A stretch of 5,096 bases of DNA, from positions 1 through 5,096 of the forward strand of contig JBMOGW010000251.1 of NCBI GenBank assembly GCA_049318165.1, written 5' to 3'. The notes below the pieces were generated by a model. The model saw only the letters and a program-made list of their open reading frames with translations. It ran no database searches and was not told the origin of the DNA. This stretch comes from UBA668 sp049318165 (GTDB taxonomy: Bacteria > Actinomycetota > Acidimicrobiia > Acidimicrobiales > Ilumatobacteraceae). The position numbers and the translations under genes were made by a program. Below, one piece after another: positions 1-4,852 of the stretch (within the stretch, counting starts at the first letter, position 1; every line of letters begins with the position of its first letter).

Positions 1-311
1 CGGTAGAAGAACATCAGGAAGATGCCGGTGACCGTCAGCAGGATGAAGAGGAAGAACGACAGGCCGCCGAGGCACAGCGTGTAGCTGACCTTCACCGCAT
101 GGCGCTTCACCTTCACCGGGTGCAGGTGGTACAGCACCGAGTTCATGATGACGTAGCTGCGGTTGCGCGGGCTGTCGGTGTAGCCCTTGCGGAAAATGGA
201 GCCTGGCCGGAAAATGCTGTTCCAGGCCTGGCTGCCCTGCACACCGTCCAGCGTCTTGTTGACGCGGTCCTTGATGGTGGGCTTGGGGGTGTCGTCGAGG
301 ATCTTTGCCAT
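1..311 (-). CDS. Cytochrome b (N-terminal part, truncated by the window edge)
   Basis: Membrane subunit of a quinol-oxidising cytochrome bc/b6-type complex. It would carry two b hemes and pass electrons from menaquinol toward high-potential carriers. Only the first 103 codons are present. Residues 1-75 are a polar, basic leader containing a Tyr-His-Leu-His-Pro segment at 61-65. They are followed by the first transmembrane helix, about residues 79-102, ending in a Thr-Gly-Ile-Phe-Leu-Met-Phe-Phe-Tyr stretch typical of helix A of bacterial cytochrome b. The heme-ligand histidines lie in helices beyond the window, so they cannot be checked. The ATG at 311 follows a GGAAGAAGA Shine-Dalgarno that fills the 9-nt gap to the ferredoxin gene, so the two genes are almost certainly co-transcribed and translationally linked. 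The family call is by recognition of this first-helix pattern. Whether the full protein is a short b6-like or long b-like form is unknown. Confidence 0.8.
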   Translation of the reverse strand, partial: MAKILDDTPKPTIKDRVNKTLDGVQGSQAWNSIFRPGSIFRKGYTDSPRNRSYVIMNSVLYHLHPVKVKRHAVKVSYTLCLGGLSFFLFILLTVTGIFLMFFY

Positions 312-320
312 TCTTCTTCC
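312..320 (-). promoter_or_regulatory. Ribosome binding site of the cytochrome b gene
   Basis: The nine bases between the ferredoxin stop codon and the cytochrome b ATG read GGAAGAAGA on the minus strand, directly after the TGA. This purine-rich Shine-Dalgarno supports the ATG at 311. It also contrasts with the plus-strand genes of the window, which have no such site. Confidence 0.6.
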
Positions 321-734
321 TCAGAGCCGCATGCCGTAGGCGTAGCCGTGGTTGTTGGTACGGGTGTGAGCGTCACCGGTGGTGCCCGGAGCGCCGGCCT
401 TGCCGAGGATGATGACCCCGGTCGGGCAGCGGTCCACGCACAACTGGCAGCGCGTGCAGATGTCGTCGTCGATGATGAACAGGACATTGTCGCTCGGGTC
501 GAGACCCGGCTTCTCGGTGCCGTTGGAATCGGTGATGGCGTCCGGGGACACCATGTGGATGCACTTCCACGGGCAGATGTCGACGCAGCCCTCGCACATG
601 ATGCACTCGGTCTGGTCGATGTGGATGAACTGCTTGGGCTTCACCGCCTTCGACAGGTAGTCGGCGTCCACTTCGACGAGCAGGTAGTCGTCGGTGTACG
701 GCATCATCGGCGGGTTGGCGTCGGTCCTCGCCAT
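321..734 (-). CDS. Dicluster 4Fe-4S ferredoxin (NuoI-like, cytochrome b-associated)
   Basis: Small 137-residue iron-sulfur protein expected to hold two [4Fe-4S] clusters and carry low-potential electrons. Two full CxxCxxCxxxCP motifs are visible: Cys44, 47, 50, 54 followed by Pro55, and Cys93, 96, 99, 103 followed by Pro104. They are separated by an acidic, Gly/Asp-rich insert of about 38 residues, longer than in minimal bacterial 2[4Fe-4S] ferredoxins. An extra cysteine (Cys58) lies four residues after the first motif. There is no signal peptide or membrane helix, so it is probably a cytoplasmic or peripheral membrane partner. The ATG at 734 comes 3 nt after the upstream stop codon, with a GAAGGG Shine-Dalgarno inside the end of that upstream gene. 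Lying between a small membrane protein and cytochrome b, it is likely a dedicated redox partner of that complex. The ferredoxin fold is secure. The partnership is inference. Confidence 0.88.
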   Translation of the reverse strand: MARTDANPPMMPYTDDYLLVEVDADYLSKAVKPKQFIHIDQTECIMCEGCVDICPWKCIHMVSPDAITDSNGTEKPGLDPSDNVLFIIDDDICTRCQLCVDRCPTGVIILGKAGAPGTTGDAHTRTNNHGYAYGMRL

Positions 735-737
735 GCG

Positions 738-1226
738 TCAGCCCTTCTTCACCAGCGGGCGGCCGAACGTGCTGGTCGCCACCTCGGTGCCGGGCTGCAC
801 GTCGCCACGCTTCTGCCACTTGCCCCACAGCCAGATCATGATGCCGAAGTAGAAGACGTGGATGACGATGACGACGATGTCGCGGACCGCTTCGTAGGAC
901 ATCGTGAAGGGGAACCAGCCGCCGTACGCCTGCGGCTTGAGGATGTCGCCCGGGCCGAAGATGACGTTCTGCTTCGTCCAGCCGAGCTCCTTGTCGGCGT
1001 GGTCGATGAACTGGTGCGGCACGACGCCGAAAGCGATGAACAGCAGGCCGAACACGTAGGTGGCGGCGAGCATCGCCTCACCCCACGACGTCGGGGTGCC
1101 CTTGGGGCGGCGCTTCATGTACGGGATGACGAGCAGCGCGCCACCCGTAGCCAGGAAGAACGAGAACAGGAATGCCACGTTCATGCCGGGCCAATGCAAT
1201 GGGTTGGTTTCGAATGCGATCAGCAA
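738..1226 (-). CDS. Three-helix membrane protein of unknown family, first gene of the cytochrome b operon
   Basis: I do not recognise the family. With the start chosen here the product has 162 residues and three likely transmembrane helices: about 16-37, 50-70 and 113-135. Basic stretches after helix 1 (Lys-Arg-Arg-Pro-Lys) and helix 3 (Lys-Trp-Gln-Lys-Arg) put those ends in the cytoplasm, with a 40-residue outer loop between helices 2 and 3. His71 and His76 lie just outside helix 2 and His123 lies inside helix 3; these could be heme or quinone contacts, but that is speculation. The gene is 3 nt upstream of the ferredoxin gene, so it probably belongs to the same electron-transfer complex. The start is uncertain. 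The frame stays open up to a GTG at 1394, but codon use becomes unlike the rest upstream. TTG at 1226 has GGAAGG 8 nt ahead and a TACAGT -10-like box upstream. GTG at 1256 and ATG at 1184 are alternatives without a Shine-Dalgarno. Confidence 0.7.
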   Translation of the reverse strand: MLIAFETNPLHWPGMNVAFLFSFFLATGGALLVIPYMKRRPKGTPTSWGEAMLAATYVFGLLFIAFGVVPHQFIDHADKELGWTKQNVIFGPGDILKPQAYGGWFPFTMSYEAVRDIVVIVIHVFYFGIMIWLWGKWQKRGDVQPGTEVATSTFGRPLVKKG

Positions 1227-1258
1227 CCTGCTGCCCTTCCATGTGAACTGCTGCACGA

Positions 1259-1264
1259 ACTGTA
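1259..1264 (-). promoter_or_regulatory. Candidate -10 box for the ferredoxin-cytochrome b operon
   Basis: TACAGT on the minus strand matches the TAnnnT actinobacterial -10 pattern. Transcription starting about 7 nt downstream (near 1252) would leave a leader of roughly 26 nt containing the GGAAGG site before the TTG at 1226. No good -35 hexamer is seen at 16-18 nt; TTGGTA lies 20 nt upstream. The assignment is by position and pattern only. Confidence 0.3.
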
Positions 1265-1451
1265 GCCACGCGACCAGGGGTCCGTACCAAACCGTCCGCG
1301 CGAGAACTGGGCGGCACGACCCCGGTCGAGTGTCACAGTGAAACGGTCTAGCACGCCCGGCCGCCCGGACAGGGGCCGTTGTGAACTCGTGCACGCGAAC
1401 GCGACACGGCGTCGGTGCCGGTTGATTTCCCGCTCGCGGCCCTTCTCCGTC

Positions 1452-1457
1452 TATCGT
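1452..1457 (+). promoter_or_regulatory. Candidate -10 box for a leaderless cytochrome c transcript
   Basis: TATCGT fits TAnnnT and ends 7 nt before the GTG at 1465, the spacing at which transcription would begin on the start codon itself. No Shine-Dalgarno precedes the GTG, which agrees with leaderless translation. No convincing -35 hexamer is present at normal spacing; TTGATT at 1422-1427 is too far away. Confidence 0.35.
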
Positions 1458-1464
1458 TCAACCC

Positions 1465-2286
1465 GTGACCGAGATTCCCGAGCACCTGCTGAAGCGGAGC
1501 AAGGCCGCGAAGGCCAAAGCGGACGGCGCAGAGCCGCCCGCCGACGCGCCCGCCGCCACCTCCTCCGCACCGGCCACCACCACGCCGGCCGTCGCTCCTG
1601 CCGCTGCCGCCAAGGCTGCGACGCCCGCCGTCCCGGCCGAGCCGGTGGTCAAGCCCGACACGCCGGTCGTCGCCGCCTACAAGTCGCGCAAGAAGATCCC
1701 GGTGTGGGCGATGCTGACCCTCAGCATCCTGCCGGTCTGGCTGTTCATGTACGTGCTGGCGATGAAGCCGGTCGAGGCCAAGGCCACCGGCCCGCTCGGC
1801 GACGGCGCCGTCGCCTACGCCACCAACTGCTCCGGCTGCCACGGCCCCGGCGGCGAAGGCGTCGGCTCGGCCTACGGCTTCACCAACGGCGCGGTGACGA
1901 AGACGTTCCCGCACATCGAGGACCAGATCCGCTGGGTGTACCTCGGCACGAAGGCCTACCAGGACGCCGGCGTCACGATCTACGGCGACCCGAACCGCGA
2001 GGGCGGCCCGCACATCACCGGTGCATCGGGCGGCCAGATGCCCGGCTGGAAGGGCCTCATGACCGACGCCGACATCCTCGCTGCGGTGTGCGACGAGCGC
2101 TACAACCTCGGCGGCGCCGATCAGACCTCCGAGGAGTTCGCGCTGTGGTGCGCCGAGGACAGCGAGATCTACGCCGCGCTGAAGGAAGGCACCGCGACGA
2201 TTCCCGCGCTCGGCGACACGTTCGCCGACAAGGGCGTCCGTCCGATCGGCGACGTGCCGATCGAGGGCAGCAGCGCCGAAGGCTGA
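1465..2286 (+). CDS. Membrane-anchored monoheme c-type cytochrome
   Basis: Electron carrier of the respiratory chain, 273 residues. It has three parts. Residues 1-20 are basic and residues 20-70 form a long Ala/Pro-rich, low-complexity segment expected in the cytoplasm. One transmembrane helix spans about 78-100, preceded by Lys-Ser-Arg-Lys-Lys, which sets the N-terminus inside. An external class I cytochrome c domain follows. The heme site is Cys122-Ser-Gly-Cys125-His126, and Met192 in a Gly-Gly-Gln-Met-Pro-Gly-Trp segment is the likely sixth ligand. A Cys209 and a Cys in a Leu-Trp-Cys segment about 20 residues later might form a disulfide. The gene diverges from the ferredoxin-cytochrome b operon, so it is a natural electron acceptor for that complex and a donor to a terminal oxidase. 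The GTG start has no Shine-Dalgarno but is placed for a leaderless transcript. The cytochrome assignment is secure; the partner is inferred. Confidence 0.9.
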   Translation: MTEIPEHLLKRSKAAKAKADGAEPPADAPAATSSAPATTTPAVAPAAAAKAATPAVPAEPVVKPDTPVVAAYKSRKKIPVWAMLTLSILPVWLFMYVLAMKPVEAKATGPLGDGAVAYATNCSGCHGPGGEGVGSAYGFTNGAVTKTFPHIEDQIRWVYLGTKAYQDAGVTIYGDPNREGGPHITGASGGQMPGWKGLMTDADILAAVCDERYNLGGADQTSEEFALWCAEDSEIYAALKEGTATIPALGDTFADKGVRPIGDVPIEGSSAEG

Positions 2287-2343
2287 CCCCGCCGTTCGCC
2301 GGTGGCCGAGCGTCGCCGACGTCACAACCGAATCATTCCATCC

Positions 2344-2375
2344 GTGTGGCCGCTTCCTATCGGGAGCGGCCACAC
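2344..2375 (+). terminator. Strong hairpin between cytochrome c and reductase genes (terminator or 5' leader structure)
   Basis: An 11-bp perfect inverted repeat (GTGTGGCCGCT at 2344-2354, AGCGGCCACAC at 2365-2375) extends inward by one U-G and two C-G pairs. This gives a 14-bp stem closed by a UAUC tetraloop. No U-run follows (TGCTTGATC), so it is not a textbook intrinsic terminator. It ends 9 nt before the reductase GTG, so it may end cytochrome c transcripts, protect their 3' end, or shape initiation of the next gene. Confidence 0.6.
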
Positions 2376-2384
2376 TGCTTGATC

Positions 2385-3641
2385 GTGAGCGACACGACGA
2401 ACCACAGCACGGAAGTCCTCGTCATCGGCGGCGGCCCCGCGGGTGCGGCGGCCGGCTACTGGCTGGCCCGTCACGGGCACGACGTCACCATCGTCGAGCG
2501 CAAGACCTTCCCGCGCGACAAGACGTGCGGCGACGGCCTCACCCCGCGCGCCGTCCACCAACTGGGCGAGATGGGCCTCACCGAGCACCTGTCGAAGTAC
2601 CACCGCTACCACGGTCTGCGCGCCACCGGTATGGGCCGCGAGCTCGAACTGCAGTGGCCGTCGCACTCGATCTACCCGAGCCACGGCTACGTGGTGCGTC
2701 GCCGCGAGCTGGACATGATGGTCGCCGACAACGCGGTCGCCGCCGGCGCCACCCTGCTGACCGGTCACGAGGCGCTCGAGCCGATCGTCGACCGCGGCTT
2801 CGTGCGCGGCGCGACGGTGCAGGACAAGTACGGCACCACCAAGGAGATCCACGCCCGCTACGTCGTGGTCGCCGATGGTGCCAACAGTCGCTTCGGTCGA
2901 GCGCTCGGCACGTTCCGCACGCGTGAGTGGCCGTACGGCACGGCGATCCGTACCTACTGGCAGACGCCGCGTCACGCCGATCCGTGGATCGAGAGCGCGC
3001 TCGACGTGAAGGATCGCAACGGCAACCCGATGCCGGGCTACGGCTGGATCTTCCCGGTCGGCGACGGCACGGTGAACATCGGCGTCGGTCTGCTGTCGAC
3101 GTTCCGCGACTTCAAGTCGGTGAACACCACGCACCTGCTCGACGCGTATGCGCACCAGGTGGCCGAGCGGTGGGAGATCGACCCGGGCAACCCGGAGTGC
3201 AAGGCCACCAGCGGCCGCATCCCGATGGGCGGCTCGGTGGGCCCCAAGGCCGGCCCGAGCTACCTCGTCATCGGTGATGCTGCCGGCAGCGTCAATCCGT
3301 TCAACGGTGAGGGCATCGACTATGCGTACGAGACGGCGCGCATGGCTGCGCAGGTGCTGCACGACGCGCTCGTCGCCAACGACCCGACGGCGCTGCAGCA
3401 GTACCCGCGGCTGCTCGACGACGAGTACGGCGACTACTTCAAGGTGGCCCGCCTGTTCGCCCGCGTCATCGGGCGTCCGGCGTTGATGCGTGAACTCACC
3501 CGAGTCGGCATGCACAGCCGCACGCTGATGGAGTGGGTGCTGCGGATCATGGCGAACCTGCTGCGCGAGGACGAGCTCGGCCCGGCCGAGGCCGCCTACA
3601 AGGCCGCCGCGAAGATCGTCAAACTCGCCCCCAACGCCTGA
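2385..3641 (+). CDS. Geranylgeranyl-reductase-family FAD oxidoreductase (probable menaquinone side-chain reductase, MenJ-like)
   Basis: FAD-dependent enzyme, 418 residues, the usual length for the family, which saturates double bonds of isoprenoid chains. The N-terminal Rossmann motif runs from Val11 through Gly15-Gly-Gly-Pro-Ala-Gly20 to Glu38, the expected ribose-binding acid. The family's cysteine motif Cys48-Gly-Asp-Gly follows. Ala163-Asp-Gly-Ala-Asn-Ser is the middle FAD motif, Tyr219-Gly-Trp-Ile-Phe-Pro224 matches the aromatic substrate-site motif of geranylgeranyl reductases, and Gly297-Asp298 is the second FAD-phosphate motif. There are no transmembrane helices, so the enzyme is likely peripheral to the membrane. 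It faces a polyprenyl diphosphate synthase gene, as menJ neighbours a polyprenyl synthase gene in mycobacteria, which favours menaquinone as substrate. Polyprenyl lipid or carotenoid precursors are alternatives. The GTG at 2385 has no Shine-Dalgarno; in-frame TTG 2379 and GTG 2346 are weaker alternatives. It may be co-transcribed with the cytochrome c gene across a 98-bp gap. Confidence 0.88.
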   Translation: MSDTTNHSTEVLVIGGGPAGAAAGYWLARHGHDVTIVERKTFPRDKTCGDGLTPRAVHQLGEMGLTEHLSKYHRYHGLRATGMGRELELQWPSHSIYPSHGYVVRRRELDMMVADNAVAAGATLLTGHEALEPIVDRGFVRGATVQDKYGTTKEIHARYVVVADGANSRFGRALGTFRTREWPYGTAIRTYWQTPRHADPWIESALDVKDRNGNPMPGYGWIFPVGDGTVNIGVGLLSTFRDFKSVNTTHLLDAYAHQVAERWEIDPGNPECKATSGRIPMGGSVGPKAGPSYLVIGDAAGSVNPFNGEGIDYAYETARMAAQVLHDALVANDPTALQQYPRLLDDEYGDYFKVARLFARVIGRPALMRELTRVGMHSRTLMEWVLRIMANLLREDELGPAEAAYKAAAKIVKLAPNA

Positions 3642-3642
3642 T

Positions 3643-3693
3643 CTCTGTCACACCGCTGAGCGCTCTCCACGAGGTGGTAGACGTGACACAGAG
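3643..3693. repeat. Imperfect inverted repeat in the convergent 3' region
   Basis: CTCTGTCAC at 3643-3651 pairs with GTGACACAGAG at 3683-3693 as 6 bp plus 3 bp with a two-base bulge. A further small CCAC-GAG-GTGG hairpin lies in the loop. A second GTGACAC copy follows at 3699-3705. Lying in the 85-bp gap between two converging genes, the structure could serve as a two-way terminator, but it lacks a T-run. Confidence 0.35.
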
Positions 3694-3726
3694 GGGTTGT
3701 GACACGAAACCCGGACGCAGGCCCGG

Positions 3727-4707
3727 TCAGAGCGTGGCGAGGAGGGAGCTCGGCGTGGCGAAGAGCACGTCGGTGGCTTCGCTCGGCGGGAGCAGCTCGC
3801 AGGCAGCTTCGGCCCGCTGCGCCCACTCCCGAGCCACGGCCATGGCCGCGTCGACACCGCCGTTCGAGCGGACGATCGACAGCGCCTTGTCCTGCTCGAC
3901 CTGGTCGAGCGGCTTGCCGAGCAGCGCGAGCAACTCGACAGCCGCAACACCGCCGGCCTGCAAGGTGCGCAACACCGGCAGCGTGTACACGCCCTCGACC
4001 ATGTCGTGGCCGGCGGGCTTGCCGAGCTGTTCGTCGGTGGCCGTGATGTCGAGCAGGTCGTCGACGATCTGGAACACCATGCCGAACGCCTCGCCGTACT
4101 CGGTGAGCGCATCCACCACCGCACGGTCGTGGTTGCCGACGATGCCGCCGATGCGCGCCGCGGTCGAGAACAGCGACGCGGTCTTGCCGCTGATGCTGCT
4201 GAGGTAGCTGGCCTCCGGACGGGCGGAGTTGTACGTGTGCCGCAGCTCTTCGATCTGGCCCTCGCAGAGGCGACCGATCGTGCGGGCCAGCAGCGCCGCC
4301 ACCTCCGTGCCGAGCGACGCCGCGATCTCCGACGCACGCGCCAGCAGGAAGTCGCCGGCGAGGATCGCCTGCAGGTTGCCCCACTTGGCGTTGACCGTGT
4401 CGACCCCGCGACGGGTGTCAGCCTCGTCCATCACGTCGTCGTGATAGAGCGAACCGGTCTGCACCAACTCGCACGCGATGCCGCCCTGGACGGCACGTTC
4501 GTGCAGGTCGGCGTCGGCCGGTCCGGCCACCTGTGCCGCAACCACCGTCAGCACCGGCCGCAGGCGCTTGCCGCCGGCAACGATGAGGTGCGACGCGATC
4601 TCGTTGAGGTACGGGTCGGGGGTCTGCACGGATGCCTTCAGCGCATCCTCGATCCGATGGAGATCGGCGGCATGCGTGGGCAGCGCGAACAGGGGGGCGG
4701 TCGGCAC
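3727..4707 (-). CDS. trans-Polyprenyl diphosphate synthase (probable menaquinone side-chain synthase)
   Basis: Condenses isopentenyl diphosphate units onto an allylic diphosphate to build an all-trans isoprenoid chain. At 326 residues it has the normal length. Gly45-Gly-Lys-Arg-Leu-Arg-Pro51 binds isopentenyl diphosphate. The first aspartate-rich motif is Asp90-Asp-Val-Met-Asp94, followed by Arg99-Arg100. Gly174-Lys175-Thr binds diphosphate. The second aspartate-rich motif is Asp216-Asp-Leu-Leu-Asp220. All catalytic residues are intact. Small residues (Gly85, Ser86) occupy the two chain-length positions just before the first motif, which favours a long product such as C35-C45 over farnesyl diphosphate; this is inference. 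Its convergent neighbour is the MenJ-like reductase, so the product probably becomes the menaquinone tail. Geranylgeranyl diphosphate for other lipids is possible. The GTG start at 4707 has no Shine-Dalgarno and lies 7 nt after a TAGCCT -10-like box. Confidence 0.9.
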   Translation of the reverse strand: MPTAPLFALPTHAADLHRIEDALKASVQTPDPYLNEIASHLIVAGGKRLRPVLTVVAAQVAGPADADLHERAVQGGIACELVQTGSLYHDDVMDEADTRRGVDTVNAKWGNLQAILAGDFLLARASEIAASLGTEVAALLARTIGRLCEGQIEELRHTYNSARPEASYLSSISGKTASLFSTAARIGGIVGNHDRAVVDALTEYGEAFGMVFQIVDDLLDITATDEQLGKPAGHDMVEGVYTLPVLRTLQAGGVAAVELLALLGKPLDQVEQDKALSIVRSNGGVDAAMAVAREWAQRAEAACELLPPSEATDVLFATPSSLLATL

Positions 4708-4714
4708 GTCCGCA

Positions 4715-4720
4715 AGGCTA
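4715..4720 (-). promoter_or_regulatory. Candidate -10 box for the polyprenyl synthase gene
   Basis: TAGCCT on the minus strand fits TAnnnT and ends 7 nt before the GTG start at 4707, as expected for a leaderless transcript. It lies in the loop of a short inverted repeat, TCCGCA at 4709-4714 and TGCGGA at 4728-4733, which could be an operator overlapping the promoter. A perfect TTGACA at 4756-4751 is 30 nt upstream, too far to act as its -35. Confidence 0.35.
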
Positions 4721-4840
4721 CGCCGTCTGCGGAGGGACGACCAACGGTGCTGTCAAGTCGCCCCCGGACGTCCGTCACGTCCTCCTCCGGGACCGGCGCG
4801 CGAACCGCTCGCTCGACACGTTGCTTCCGGCATGCACCGA

Positions 4841-4846
4841 TACACT
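4841..4846 (+). promoter_or_regulatory. Candidate -10 box for leaderless clpC
   Basis: TACACT is a good TAnnnT match, with exactly six bases between it and the ATG at 4853. Transcription would therefore begin on the A of the start codon. The six bases (CCCCCT) contain no Shine-Dalgarno. No clear -35 is present at 16-18 nt; TTGCTT at 4821-4826 is only 14 nt away. Confidence 0.5.
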
Positions 4847-4852
4847 CCCCCT

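Larger units (their letters stand above)
1227..1464. other. Divergent intergenic control region
   Basis: This 238-bp stretch separates the minus-strand ferredoxin-cytochrome b operon from the plus-strand cytochrome c gene, so promoters for both must lie in it or at its edges. Two short palindromes sit near its middle and could be operator sites: CGACC-CC-GGTCG at 1317-1328 and TCACAGTGA at 1333-1341. The frame of the small membrane protein stays open across part of it, but the codon choice there (AGA, CGA, ACA, TGT) looks non-coding. No terminator or RNA gene is seen. Confidence 0.5.
4708..4852. other. Divergent intergenic region between polyprenyl synthase and clpC
   Basis: This 145-bp region holds both promoters. 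It contains GGACGTCC, an 8-bp palindrome at 4766-4773, inside a weaker CCCGGA/TCCGGG inverted repeat (4763-4768 and 4786-4791), and GCGA-N5-TCGC at 4800-4812. None matches a heat-shock operator that I recognise (CIRCE, HAIR or a ClgR box). No gene is visible. Confidence 0.4.

Noticed and set aside
99..1265. A 388-codon plus-strand open frame opposite the ferredoxin operon.
   Set aside because: It is rich in Val, His and Arg with no motif, and lies antisense to the dicluster ferredoxin and membrane protein, whose motifs are unmistakable.
1338..2384. An open frame in phase with the reductase extends upstream across the whole cytochrome c gene, as if encoding a fused 767-residue protein.
   Set aside because: The upstream part is Arg-rich, lacks domain signatures and overlaps the cytochrome c gene with its clear CxxCH and membrane helix. 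It is a high-GC shadow frame.
1348..3515. Two long minus-strand open frames (341 and 397 codons) opposite the cytochrome c and reductase genes.
   Set aside because: Their composition (Gly/Arg/His/Val runs) is the usual antisense shadow of GC-rich coding DNA, and no start signals or motifs support them.
4751..4756. A perfect TTGACA on the minus strand, tempting as a -35 box for the polyprenyl synthase gene.
   Set aside because: It lies 30 nt from the TAGCCT box, and no acceptable -10 occurs at 16-18 nt.
4708..4852. Possible heat-shock operators for clpC (CIRCE, HAIR or ClgR box).
   Set aside because: The short palindromes present, such as GCGA-N5-TCGC and GGACGTCC, do not match the consensus of any of these sites.
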